From the NCBI GenBank assembly GCA_036924085.1, contig JAVGWX010000025.1, forward strand, positions 25,514,488-25,578,487: a stretch of DNA of 64,000 bases, given 5' to 3'. The notes beneath the pieces were generated by a model that was not told where the DNA came from, searched no databases, and was given only the letters and a program-made list of their open reading frames with translations. This document shows positions 32,195 to 43,680 of the stretch, in pieces. Both the position numbers and the translations under genes were made by a program. This DNA is from Ariolimax columbianus. Its lineage: Eukaryota > Mollusca > Gastropoda > Stylommatophora > Arionidae. Positions within the stretch are counted from its first letter, which is position 1. Every line of letters begins with the position of its first letter.

Positions 32195-32286
32195 CTCAAA
32201 TTTGTTTGTCTCAGGATTAAGATCGAGTAGAGAATAGTCGGCATTTCGATCTCCATTTGGATCGATACTAACGTTGCCGGTGATAC
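32195..32286 (-). CDS. Receptor guanylate cyclase, exon A (end of ligand-binding domain)
   Basis: A 92-bp exon with acceptor tgttttttgttttaaag and donor TTTGAG|gtaagt on the minus strand. It begins with two bases completing a Gly codon (upstream intron phase 1) and ends in phase 0, matching exon B. The product reads (G)ITGNVSIDPNGDRNADY and then SLLDLNPETNKFE. The G-x-TG....D..GDR..DYSL.D..P..G.F pattern closes the extracellular ANF-receptor ligand-binding fold of guanylate cyclase receptors. I could not find the preceding exon in 32287-64000; it may be short, diverged or outside. The donor is almost touched by a CR1-like LINE. Confidence 0.9.
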
Positions 32287-32515
32287 CTTTAAAACAAAAA
32301 ACATTCACGTAAATATATAAAGTGGAACATCAAGTCTGATTTCTGTCAATTTTTACCAGCGATATTTCAGGAGACAAGTCAGTTAATCCATTTTCATGTT
32401 TCATTACACTTTCTATCCTCGAGTTGCTGGTACATTACGTCATTACAGGTCCTGGTAATATTTCACAAGTTTCGTAAATCTCGACCACAATTTCTTGATT
32501 GTCAATTCAAAAAAA
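32287..32515. other. Unique intron sequence upstream of exon A
   Basis: AT-rich non-repetitive sequence containing the polypyrimidine tract of exon A's acceptor. No other feature seen. Confidence 0.4.
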
Positions 32516-32775
32516 ACGGCGCGCAGTGGTTAGCGCTCTGGCCTCGCATCTGATTGGTCCTGGTTTCATTACCCAGTTTGGGCGGACATGTTTTTTTCAG
32601 ACCGCAACGGATTCCAGGTCGACCCAGCCTTAAATCGGTACCGGTTCAGTCCGGGAAGTAAAAGCGGCGAGGAAGAGGAGATGGCTACCGTCCTCATATA
32701 GCCGAGCTTTTGAAATGTGAGATCGCTAACAGCTCACTCCTCTACGGCAGTAATGCTATAGGTTACTTTATTTTA
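32516..32775 (+). mobile_element. tRNA-derived SINE, family S1, copy 2
   Basis: Box A-like gcgcagtggttagcgctctgg, box B-like gtcctggtttcattaccc, the gaccgcaacgg body, and a short CTTTA/TTTTA tail. An attcaaaa direct repeat flanks it. It has an extra internal segment (gaagaggagatggctaccg) not in copy 1. Confidence 0.75.
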
Positions 32776-32814
32776 GAATTACTATTCAAAAGTAGCTATC
32801 TTCTCTCTGTCCTT

Positions 32815-33130
32815 CTCTCACACATACCCACACCCAAACACACTACACGCACCCCGCCACATCCATATCCACTAAACCTACCCCTACCACATCCACACAC
32901 ATCGCATTCACACACACTGCACTGCTCACGCTGCACCAACATCCCATCACACCCACACATCCCGGCTCAGTACACCACACATGCTCATACCCTACCCATA
33001 CAACACACTCACATGTACCACACCCACATCCACACACCTCACTCACCAACACACAGCACACCACACACACACCCCATCCATCATTCATCCACACACACCA
33101 CACCTACACACACACCATATCCACACACAC
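32815..33130. repeat. CA/CCA-rich low-complexity region
   Basis: Irregular cacaccc/cacacat words. Reading frames across it (His/Thr/Pro-rich) are not credible genes. Confidence 0.8.
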
Positions 33131-33690
33131 TTACACATCCCTTTATATGCGTGTCGCTCACTACTACGGGGATCACGTCGATTCCTCACACTGTTAGCTA
33201 GGCTGCCATGAAAACAGCCCGTTTCCAGGAAGGGCTACGCGAAAGCCAATGTGAGGGTCTTGGCCAGTATGTTTTATCTGACCCTGTCTAACATGTCTGA
33301 TCAGTATATTTTATCTGACCCTGTCTAACATGTCTGATCAGTATATTTTATCTGACCCTGTCTAACATGTCTGATCAGTATATTTTATCTGACCCTGTCT
33401 AACATGTCTGATCAGTATATTTTATCTGACCCTGTCTAACATGTCTGATCAGTATATTTTATCTGACCCTGTCTAACATGTCTGATCAGTATATTTTATC
33501 TGACCCTGTCTAACATGTCTGATCAGTATATTTTATCTGACCCTGTCTAACATGTCTGATCAGTATAATTTATCTGACCCTGTCTAACATGTCTGATCAG
33601 TATGTTTTATCTGACCCTGTCTAACATGTCTGATCAGTATATTTTATCTGACCCTGTCTAACATGTCTGATCAGTATATTTTGTCTGACC
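33130..33690 (+). mobile_element. Array-carrying element M, copy M2
   Basis: The head part gtcgctcactactacgggga matches M3, then comes the inner motif ggctgccatgaaaacagccc with gtttccaggaa (about 33208-33232), then a 37-bp array. The 5' part of the head is missing or merged with the CA-rich region. Confidence 0.65.
33258..33690. repeat. 37-bp minisatellite (about 12 copies) of element M2
   Basis: Unit close to gatcagtatattttatctga plus ccctgtctaacatgtct. It shares tcagtat and ctgaccctg, at identical spacing, with the 37-bp unit of M3 read on the minus strand. Confidence 0.9.
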
Positions 33691-33699
33691 AAACATTAG

Positions 33700-33860
33700 T
33701 CTTCCTTCTAACGTCAAGCTGTAAACTAGCGACACAACGCATTCCGTTCTCCGGACGACATCCTGCTGCTTGCAGAGCCCTGTTCAGGGCTTGGCAGCGG
33801 GAGATGAGACTGAACGTATACGAAGAAGAAAAAGAGGAAGACGAAGAAGCAGAGGAAGAA
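33700..33860 (+). mobile_element. Interspersed repeat family R, 3' part, copy 4
   Basis: ctgtaaactagcgacacaac, attccgttctccggacgaca, ccctgttcagggcttggcag, and a gaacgtatacgaagaag 3' end that runs into GA-rich sequence. Plus orientation. Confidence 0.65.
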
Positions 33861-34290
33861 GAAGAAGAAGTGTTATAATAATATCAAGGGGTGGACTTGA
33901 AAAAGTGTCAGTTTGCACCATCAGAGCACCAGACAGGAGTACGCTGGAGATCCATTACAATCGACCTTTGTTATAGAGGTGGATGCTAAACTCAAAATTC
34001 ACTAAACATCGGAACGCTTATCATCGAGCGACATCATGTAGAATTCAAGCTTTAATGGTGAGTTCGTCGGACGAAGATCACGTCACCTGTAAACTTTGCT
34101 GGTGTGGATATTTCCATAATTGGCTCTGTCCCCATACACAGGATGAAGGACGCCTTTCTGACCATGTTCAATCGTGCGCGCTGGACCGAAGAAATAAGAC
34201 ACAGGAAAATCGATCAGCCGATGGTTTTTGTCAGGATAGTCGAAGAGAAAAACTCTACAAATCAAATTGATTAAATCAGATAGAAAACCA
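33861..34290. other. Unassigned sequence with open frames on both strands (34100-34260)
   Basis: The minus strand has RVFLFDYPDKNHRLIDFPVS between a possible acceptor (atttgatttgtag) and a donor-like TTTACAG|gtgacg. The plus strand is also open (VNFAGVDISIIGSVPIHRMK then FLTMFNRARWTEEI). I recognise neither. It could be a host exon, a remnant of an unknown mobile element, or chance. The phase of the minus reading does not join exon A (which needs phase 1). Confidence 0.25.
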
Positions 34291-34480
34291 CGTCCCGGTT
34301 CCATGGACAAAAGGTGTACGTGGTCGACTAGTGTGAATTTCAGTCAAATCCATGACCTGGGGCATCCATGATAGACACGAGAGCAAAATAGACTCGCAGC
34401 TAGTTAAGCGCCATCTTTGTTGCTCTCTCACCTGAACTGAAATGAACATTATTTCGTTCATTATAGTCTCAATGAATTTT
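34290..34480 (+). mobile_element. Family E, fragment
   Basis: gtcgactagtgtgaatttca and atccatgacctggggcatccat match the right end of the copy at 35285-36005. 34481-35285 is unique, with two tandem ggtcaa words near 34488-34500 and no gene recognised. Confidence 0.5.
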
Positions 34481-35284
34481 TAGATAAAGGTCAAGGTCAA
34501 GGTAACCCATACGCAACAACTGCCGTCGGGGATGAAGTACTCCTCGTGCACTAAGCCGCAGCCAATGTGAGGCGGGGTGGCCAGTTCCCTTCCTTGTTGT
34601 TTATACCTTCCACAACTCATAATTCAGGTACCCATTACAGTTGGACCGACTGGATGAACGGTCGTTCCAAGCACGAACCACGGCCTGGATTGTTTTCTGT
34701 CTGTCGGTGAATTCGAGTACTGGCACGCTGTAATCCTAGTCTAGCAAGCCAGCTCACTGTCGACACCCTCCACAAAAGTTATGGATACGTTTTTCACGAA
34801 AATGTTAACTATTTTAATCATTTCGAAAATGCAAATAGAAATTGGAAAGTCCTTTATTTCATACGATTTCCTGCAAGGAACAGCAGACCAAACTAATCTG
34901 AAATCAGCCAGCCATTTATACAGATTTGTAATGGAACATAAACTACCGTTTATACAGTATTGTCATTAACTCGTAGATGATCGCCGTAAACTCTTCAACA
35001 TGTCCCACCCCGTCACTTGGGCTGCAATTCGGCCTCCCCATACAGAGAACACGAATGGATGGTACGTTGTATCAATGTTTTGACGGATTATTAAAAGATT
35101 GATGAGTAACATTTGACAACTATCTGCTCCATCGTTACACATGCATGCCACATCCAAACTCAAGAATTGCATTTCTGCATTAGATTCACTTCAATCGATT
35201 TTATATATGAAATACCATTGCTCAATTCTGATTCCGAGGGCTGACATAGTAAAAATAAGTCCCTGTGATATATATATATGATGG

Positions 35285-36005
35285 TCGTCTAATACATGTG
35301 ATGAAGACCACTATCTTTGTTCAGCCGTGTGGACAATCTTTTCTCTTGCTGTGTCCGCTGAAATGGGTGACGCGCGGTGATTTTGATTTAAAATCAGGAA
35401 GAAACTGCGCTTTTGGTCAACCTCACTCTCTGGTCCTGAGTTACCCTTGGCCAGTGGCAAGGTATTTATCGAGACGACTGGAGTTAGGACAGGATGCCGA
35501 TTTTTTCTCAGGTTTTACCCCCGAAGCCTTTGTCATTAACAGGTATCCAGCACAGCAACAGAGGGGATGGGAAAGGGGGAGGGGCGGTTTGAATGGCATC
35601 TAACGTTGTATGTCGTGTCTTTTCCATGACCTCAAGAGGTCGTAGGGACACCACTTAGCATTTGAGTGATTCGGCATTGATACCACGCTGTATTCTAGTC
35701 CATTACAGTTCTGTCTAAATTTCACACACCGAAACCGACACTGTCTGCAGCTAGAGCGGAGCGTCAATCTTTTGAAGTTTAGCCGCGTAAATAGACCGTG
35801 AAATACGACACAGGTTAACGCGTAATGCTATTCATATAGCTAATGTCCATACTAGGATAATCAGATTGAAGAAAATACAAAATACGAATAAATTAACCAT
35901 TTAAATGGCAAGCATCGACGTTTTTCCGTGAACACAAGAGTAAGCCGTCGACTAGTGTAAATTCCAGGTAAATCCGTGGCATGGTGTCATCCATAAAGAA
36001 CTAAA
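35285..36005 (+). mobile_element. Interspersed repeat family E, copy 3
   Basis: The longest copy, from atgtgatgaagaccac to tgtcatccataaagaacta. Same landmarks as the other copies. No conserved reading frame. Confidence 0.6.
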
Positions 36006-36089
36006 ACAGCACATATACATATGTAAGCCCGATGACAGCCTACGGAAACGTAGACCAACAGCACAATCACATTGAATCTTTTGTACTGA

Positions 36090-36860
36090 AATGCTACATG
36101 AAAGTGCTCACTCTTGGATAGCGAAAAGGACAAATGCAGATATCCGAAAAGAACTGGATATCGAGGACAATTGGCTAGTGAACGATATCGTGTACAGACT
36201 ACAACAATATTTTGGCGATAATGACGTAGAGCGAACGATGCTAGAGGGTATGGGGCTTGGAAAGCAGGTCAGAGGCAGGCCGAGGAGAATATGGGCACAA
36301 GACACCATGGAGCACTTGAAGATGGCAGCGACAGAGGCGGGAGTTATGGATAGAGAGCTAGAGTCTTACAGATCGGCTCTTGGGAGAGCGGCGTTCTGGC
36401 TAGAGATCGAGTCTTACAGACCGGCTGTTGTGAGAGCGACGTTCTGGCTAGAGATCGTTTCTTACAGATCGGCTGTTGTGAGAGCGACGTTCTGGCTAGA
36501 GATTGAGAGTCTTACAGATCGGCTGTTGTGAGAGCGACGTTCTGGCTAGAGATCGTTTCTTACAGATCGGCTGTTGTGAGAGCGACGTTCTGGCTAGAGA
36601 TCGAGCGACTTACAGATCAGCTGTTATGAGAGTGACATTATGCAAAAGACATGCTACATGGTGAGTATATATTTATGTAAGACAGACGACAAAGAGGTCG
36701 TACCAAAAAGAGGTAGGAGGACAAAAATAAAGAATGGACCAATTTCTAAACAGAGGCGGCACAATTAGCGTTCGTTGACGGAAAGGGATGGCATGGGGTT
36801 GTGAGGATGTCTTCATGTGTGTCCCAATGACCTCAGCGGTTACGGGATGAACTGACCTTT
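36090..36860 (+). pseudogene. LINE C-terminal fragment with small minisatellite
   Basis: Encodes SWIAKRTNADIRKELDIEDN, DIVYRLQQYFGDNDV and GRPRRIWAQDT. After a short array comes KEVVPKRGRRTKIKNGPISK, which is also the C-terminal block of the LINE at 20137-22140. Dead and truncated. Confidence 0.65.
36357..36625. repeat. 48-51-bp minisatellite (about 5 copies)
   Basis: Unit close to gagatcgtttcttacagatc plus ggctgttgtgagagcgacgttctggcta. It starts from the LINE codons for ESYRSALGRAAFWLEI and expands them. Confidence 0.85.
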
Positions 36861-37105
36861 TTTTAATGTTCGCCTTATTTCTCTATTCACTAAGGCAGTG
36901 TGCCTCACACTGTGGTTTTTATTTTGCGCCTGTCAGACCAGTGCATCCGACTAGAGCATACATTTTATGTAAGGGTCTGCTTCCTCTTGCACTTTCTAAA
37001 GGTTTGTTTCCCCGGGCGGTGTAACGACCGGTGCTGTGATGGGGATCAAACCCAGCACATTTCGGTTGTGAGCCGTGCCACTTAACTACTAGCCCACGCC
37101 GTCAC
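36858..37105 (-). mobile_element. SINE family S2, copy 3
   Basis: The minus strand has a clear tRNA-like head: box A TAGTAGTTAAGTGG and box B GGGTTTGATCCCC, then CACCGCCCGGGGAAACAAACC and the shared body. This is the best-preserved head of the family in the window. Confidence 0.75.
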
Positions 37106-37211
37106 CTGACCTGACCTGATATTGAGAACGTCACGAGCTGTCTCGGCTTGACCACCAGACTGAAGTGAGGAGAAGAATATTGTGGCAGAGAATAACAAAA
37201 ACATATGACAG

Positions 37212-37680
37212 AACACTAACACATTTTAAAAACATAAAGATCTCGAAGACTTATATCTTCCCCGTAGTTACGGGCGGATACGAGGCATGGACAAACAGAC
37301 AATCCATTCGGAAGCAGGTTTAATCCTTCGATCTAAAATGCTACAGAAAGTTATTCGAAATACCATGGATAGAAAAAAAGACAAACGCAATAATCTTACA
37401 GGAGCTTGATATAGAACAAAACTCACCAGTAAACAACATCACGTCTAGGAAATTAACATGTTTTGCCTGCAGTGGCCCAGACAGAACGACACTGGAAGAT
37501 ATGGTAACCGGTCAAAGAGAGGCAGAGGCAGACCAAGAGGAAAATGGGTGAGGGACGTTACAGTGGCTCTGGGGTTGCCAGTGGCAGAGGCGGGAGAGCT
37601 GGTCAGGCAACGAGTGTTTTACAGATTGGATGTTATCAGAGCGACGTTCTGCGATGGACAAGTTACATGATTTTACTTTA
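37212..37680 (+). pseudogene. LINE C-terminal fragment
   Basis: gatctcgaagacttatatct matches 8420. Further right it encodes RGRGRPRGKWVRDVTVAL and EAGELVRQRVFYRLDVIRAT, a LINE C-terminal tail. No catalytic region. Confidence 0.55.
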
Positions 37681-37824
37681 TATATACACACCCACACACA
37701 TACGAATTGACATGAAATATGGGAATGAAGGCAATAAAACGGAACACTAAAAAGCAGGATGTGAATGCAGGGAGAGCACACTGGCGCATTAACCAATGAA
37801 ACGTGCATTCATTCTGCCACAACA

Positions 37825-40205
37825 GCCAGGTTCCTGTACTACCCCCATCACAACAGTCAGGTTACTGTACTACCCCTATCACAACAGTCAGGTTACTGTA
37901 CTACCCCTATCACAATAGTCAGGTTACTGTACTACCCCCATCACAACAGTCAGGTTACTGTACTACCCCTATCACAACAGTCAGGTTACTGTACTACCCC
38001 TATCACAACAGTCAGGTTACTGTACTACCCCTATCATAACAGTCAGGTTACTGTACTACCCCTATCACAACAGTCAGGTTACTGTACTACCCCTATCACA
38101 ACAGTCAGGTTACTGTACTACCCCTATCATAACAGTCAGATTACTGTACTACCCCTATCACAACAGTCAGATTACTGTACTACAACTATCACAACAGCAA
38201 GGTTACTGTACTAGCCCCATCACAACAGTCAGGTTACTGTACTACCCCTATCACAACAGCCAGGTTACTGTACTACCCCTATCACAACAGTCAGGTTACT
38301 GTACTACTCCTATCACAACAGCCAGGTTACTGTACTACCCCTACTACTACAGCCAGGATTCTGTACTGCCCCTATCACAACAGCTAGGATACTGTAATAC
38401 CCCTATCACAACAGCTAGGATACTGTAATACCCCTATCACAACAGCTAGGATACCGTAATACCCCTATATCAACAGTCAGGTTACTGAACTACCCCTATC
38501 ACAACAGCCAGGTTACTGTACTACCCCTTTCACAACAGCCAGGTTACTGTAATACCCCTATCACAACAGCCATGTTACTGTACTACCCCCATCACAACAG
38601 CCAGGTTACTGTACTACCCCTATCACAACAGCCAGGTTACTGTACTACCCCTATCACAACAACAAGGTTACTGTACTAGCCCCATCACAACAGCCATGTT
38701 ACTGTACTACCGCTATCACAACAGTCAGGTTACTGTACTACTCCTATCACAACAGCCAGGTTACTGTACTACCCCTATCACAACAGCCAGGTTACTGTAC
38801 TACCCCTATCACAACAGCCAGGTTACTGTACTACCCCTATCACAACAGCCAGGTTACTGTACTACCCCTATCACAACAGCCATGTTACTGTACTACCCCC
38901 ATCACAACAGCTATGTTACTGTACTACCCCTATCACAACAGCCAGGTTACTGTACTACCCCTACTACTACAGCCAGGATACTGTACTGCCCCTATCACAA
39001 CAGCTAGGATACTGTAATACCCCTATCACAACAGCTAGGATACTGTAATACCCCTATCACAACAGTCAGGTTACTGTACTACCCCTATCACAACAGCCAG
39101 GTTACTCTACTACCCCCATCACAACAGCCATGTTACTGTACTACCCCCATCACAACAGCCAGGTTACTGTACTACCCCTATCACAACAGCCAGGTTACTG
39201 TACTACCCCTATCACAACAGCAAGGTTACTGTACTAGCCCCATCACAACAGTCAGGTTACTGTACTACCCCTATCACAACAGCCAGGTTACTGTACTACC
39301 CCTATCACAACAGCCAGGTTACTGTACTACCCCTATCACAACAGCCAGGTTACTGTACTACCCCTATCACAACAGCCAGGTTACTGTAATACCCCTATCA
39401 CAACAGCCATGTTACTGTACTACCCCCATCACAACAGCCAGGTTACTGTACTACCCCTATCACAACAGCCAGGTTACTGTACTACCCCTATCACAACAGC
39501 AAGGTTACTGTACTAGCCCCATCACAACAGCCAGGTTACTGTACTACCCCTATCACAACAGCCATGTTACTGTACTACCCCCATCACAACAGCCAGGTTA
39601 CTGTACTACCCCTATCACAACAGCCAGGTTACTGTACTACCCCTATCACAACAGCAAGGTTTCTGTACTAGCCCCATCACAACAGTCAGGTTACTGTACT
39701 ACCCCTATCACAACAGCCAGGTTACTGTCCTACCCCTATCGCAACAGCCAGGTTACTGTACTACCCCTATCACAACAGCCAGGTTACTGTACTACCCCTA
39801 TCACAACAGCCATGTTACTGTACTACCCCCATCACAACAGCCATGTTACTGTACTACCCCTATCACAACAGCCAGGTTACTTTACTACCCCTACTACTAC
39901 AGCCAGGATACTGTACTGCCCCTATCACAACAGCTAGGATACTGTAATACCCCTTTCACAACAGCCAGGTTACTGTACTACCCCTATCACAACAGCCAGG
40001 TTACTGTATTACCCCTATCACAACAGCCAGGTTACTGTACTACCTCTATCACAACAGCCAGGTTACTGTACTACCCCTATCACAACAGCCAGGTTACTGT
40101 TCTACCCCTATCACAACAGCCAGGTTACTGTACTACCGCTATCACAACAAGCTACTGTACTACCCCTATCACAACAAGCTACTGTACTACCTCTATCACA
40201 ACAAT
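37825..40205. repeat. 31-bp minisatellite (about 77 copies)
   Basis: Unit close to cacaacagccaggttactgt plus actacccctat. Positional variants (agtc/agcc/agct, gttact/gatact, ctac/ctag) form larger repeated blocks: a block with ctactactac and ctgtactgcc appears near 38340, 38960 and 39890. This higher-order structure points to unequal exchange. Confidence 0.95.
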
Positions 40206-40795
40206 TAGAAACGTTATTATTAGCACCCCACACGACAATACAGATTTATTCAAACTAGGAAGGGCGAGCAACTACCTCAGGTCCACACGACTAATGTTAC
40301 CCTTCAGTGATCATTGGACATAACTGACCTCTAGGAAACAAGATGGCTGACAGTCTTCTAGCAGCACGAGCTTCCAAACAACACAAGAACAGTATTTGCA
40401 GTAGCTACAGTATCATTTAAATCATTACAAAAATTACTTGAGAAATATGGGTCACAATTGTTTGTAAGCGAAATGTCAGTCAGAATTCCTAGTATGACTT
40501 AAATATGACACAGAAGACAAAAGAGTTTCCATTTTCAGTATCTGACAGGATAGACTAGTCCAGAGCAACAGAAACCTGATCAATCCTCGTCACCTGCGCT
40601 TGAGCAGACAGTGCTCTCGCAGTGTTCAAACAGTTATCCGTCTCCTCTATCAGTGCAGCCCGCACACAGCCATGAGGAAAATATTCTAACAAGTACCACC
40701 GACAATTGCTAATTCACTGTATGGCACAAAAGAACAACTGTAAAAGACCTGTATTTATATAAGAAAACGGGGGAACTGAGACGATAGTCCGGTCA
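40206..40795. other. Unique sequence between two large arrays
   Basis: Non-repetitive. On the minus strand a stretch near 40590-40720 is open (NCRWYLLEYFPHGCVRAALI) and is followed by CAG|gtgacg, but I recognise no family and the acceptor is unclear. No gene called. Confidence 0.3.
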
Positions 40796-40799
40796 GCTA

Positions 40800-42425
40800 C
40801 ACCATACTGACCAGGACATCCCGTCTAGGTCAGACAGACACAACTGACCAGGACATCCCATCTAAGTCAGACACACACAACTGACCAGGACATCCCATCT
40901 AAGTCAGACACACACAACTGACCAGGATATCCCGTCTAGGTCAGACACACCATACTGACCAGGACATCCCATCTAAGTCAGACACACCATACTGACCAGG
41001 ATATCCCGTCTAGGTCAGACACACCATATTGCCCAAGACGTCATGCCAGAGTCAGCCACACCATACTTCTCAGGACGTCATGCCAGGGTTATCCACACCA
41101 TACTGACCAGGACGTTATGCCAGGGTCAGCCACACAATACTGACCAGGACGTCATGCCAGGGTCAGAAACCATACTGACCAGGAAGTCATGCCAGGGTCA
41201 GAAAACCACACTGACCAGGACGTCATGCCAGGGTCAGACACCATACTGACCAGGACGTCATGCCAGGGTCAGTCATACCATACTGACCAGGACGTCATGC
41301 CAGGGTCAGAAACCATACTGACCAGGAAGTCATGCCAGGGTTAGAAAACCACACTGACCAGGACGTCATGCCAGGGTCAGACACCATACTGACCAGGACG
41401 TCATGCCAGGGTAAGCCATACCATACTGACCAGGACGTCAGGCCAGGGTCAGATACCATACTGACTAGGACGTCATGCCAGGGTCAGCCGTACCACACTG
41501 ACCAGGACGTTATGCCAGGGTCTGCCACACCACACTGACCAGGACGTCATGCCAGGGTCTGCCACACCACACTGACCAGGACATCATGCCAGGGTCAGCC
41601 ATTCCACACTGACCAGGACGTCATGCCAGGGTCAGCCACACCATACTGACCAGGACGTCATGCCAGGGTCAGCCATACCATACTGACCAGGACGTCATGC
41701 CAGGGTCAGCCATACCATACTGATAAGGACGTTATGCCAGGGTCAGCCATACCATACTGACCAGGACGTCATGCCAGGGTCATCCACACCATACTGACCA
41801 GGACGTTATGCCAGGGTCAGCCACACAATACTGACCAGGACGTCATGCCAGGGTCAGAAACCATACTGACCAGGAAGTCATGCCAAGGTCAGACAAACCA
41901 CACTGACCAGGACGTCATGCCAGGGTCAGACACCATACTGACCAGGACGTTATGCCAGGGTCAGCCATACCATACTGACCAGGACGTCATGCCAGGGTCA
42001 GATACCATACTGACCAGGACGTCATGCCAATGTCTGCCACACCCCACTGACCAGGACGTCATGCCAGGGTCAGCCATACCACACTGACCAGGACATCATG
42101 CCAGGGTCAGCCATTCCACACTGACCAGGACTTCATGCCAGGGTCAGCCATACCATACTGACCAGGACGTCATGCCAGGGTCAGCCATACCATACTGACC
42201 AGGACGTCATGCCAGGGTCAGCCATACCATACTGACCAGGACGCTATGCCAGGGTCAGCCATACCATACTGACCAGGACGTCATGCCAGGGTCAGCCATA
42301 CCATACTGACCAGGACGTCATGCCAGGGTCAGCCATACCATACTGACCAGGACGTCATGCCAGGGTCAGCCATACCATACTGACCAGGACGTCATGCCAG
42401 GGTCAGCCATACCATACTGACAAGA
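40800..42425. repeat. 37-bp minisatellite (about 44 copies) of element M3
   Basis: Unit close to gaccaggacgtcatgccagg plus gtcagccataccatact. Shortened 34-bp units (gtcagaaaccatact) are interspersed. At the left end (40800-41030) units change to gaccaggacatcccgtctag. Confidence 0.95.
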
Positions 42426-42670
42426 CCATCATCTCTCTTCCATCTAGCGTTTCCTGGAAACAGGCTGTTTTCAAGGTAGTCTGGCTGACAAGATGCGTAT
42501 TGACATAATCCCCGTAGTAGTGAGCGTCATGCAGCTGAAAACAAGCATAGCACAACCCCCTGCATCAGATGTGAGGAAAACTGCTACTACCCGCCACTGA
42601 ACGTCCTTTTCAGGGCGCACAATAGAGTAACCTTACTAATTGTGGGCATTGAATAACAACAACAACAATA
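40800..42670 (-). mobile_element. Array-carrying element M, copy M3
   Basis: On the minus strand: (TTG)n start near 42670, head with ggacgttcagtggcgggtag and gttgtgctatgcttg, then gacgctcactactacgggga, the inner motif (accttgaaaacagcctgttt, then ccaggaa) and the 37-bp array. It is the most complete head. The far end beyond 40800 is not defined. Confidence 0.7.
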
Positions 42671-42724
42671 TAGGATTACCATAGGGCTGCCAAGAGCAGA
42701 CTTACCCAACAGCTATGGGATAGC

Positions 42725-43680
42725 ATCCCCACCATCTCCACCATCACCACATCTCCACCATCACCACTAACTCCACCAACTCAACCACCACCACCACCAC
42801 CATCACCACATCTCCACCATCTCCACCAACTCCACTAACTCCTCCACCACCAGCACCACCACCATCACCACCACTACCATCTCGACCATCACCACCATCA
42901 CCACCACTACCATCTCGACCATCACCACCATCACCACCACCACTATCTCGACCATCTCCACCACCACCATCACTACCATCTCGACCATCACCACCATCAC
43001 CACCACCACCATCTCGACCATCTCCACCACCACCATCACTACCATCTCGACCATCACCACCATCACCACCACCACTATCTCGACCATCTCCACCACCACC
43101 ATCACTACCAACTCGACCATCACCATCACCACCATCTCGACCATCTCGACCATCACCACCATCTTACCCATCACCACCATCACCATCACCACCATCTCGA
43201 CCATCTCGACCATCACCACCATCTTAACCATCACCACTATCTCCACCATCCCCACCATCACCACCATCTCGACCATCTCGACCATCACCACCATCTTAAC
43301 CATCACCACCATCTCCACCATCTTAACCATCACCACCATCTCCACCATCTCGACCATCACCACTATCTCCACCATCCCCACCATCACCACCATCTCGACC
43401 ATCTCGACCATCACCACCATCTTAACCATCACCACCATCTCGACCATCTCGACCATCACCACCATCTTAACCATCACCACCATCTCCACCATCCCCACCA
43501 TCACCACCATCACTATCTCCACCATCACTACCATCTCGACCATCACCACCATCTGCACCATCACTACCATCTCGACCATCACCACCATCTCGACTATCAC
43601 CACCATCTCGACCATCACCACCATCTTAATCATCACCACCATCTCCACCATCTCCACCAATCTCCACCATGACCATCATC
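42725..43680. repeat. (ACC/ATC)n compound repeat with higher-order units
   Basis: Built from accatc, accacc and tcgacc triplet words. The minus strand reads as a Met/Val/Glu-rich open frame for 285 codons, which I regard as an artefact of triplet periodicity. 43681-44265 is unique, with a threefold repeat of about 27 bp (agacacgtagaagagtacta) at 44031-44104. Confidence 0.9.

Larger units (their letters stand above)
6480..32286 (-). other. Receptor-type guanylate cyclase gene, partial (exons A to E)
   Basis: Five exons in collinear order A (32286-32195), B (24768-24630), C (22400-22316), D (14912-14789) and E (6578-6480). The intron phases between them are 0, 1, 2 and 0, all compatible. Together they give 179 codons and 2 bases of a type I membrane protein: end of extracellular ligand domain, juxtamembrane, single helix, cytoplasmic linker, start of the kinase homology domain. 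Members of the family make cGMP from GTP at the plasma membrane when ligand binds. Introns of 7.4, 2.2, 7.4 and 8.2 kb are packed with LINEs, SINEs and minisatellites. The catalytic cyclase domain is not in the window, so functionality cannot be judged beyond the clean exons. Confidence 0.88.

Noticed and set aside
36091..36531. Host gene of 146 codons
   Set aside because: The text is a LINE C-terminal block plus minisatellite units; no independent gene signal.
42803..43660. 285-codon Met/Val/Glu-rich protein on the minus strand
   Set aside because: It is only the translation of an (ACC/ATC)n triplet repeat; no domain, no unique sequence.
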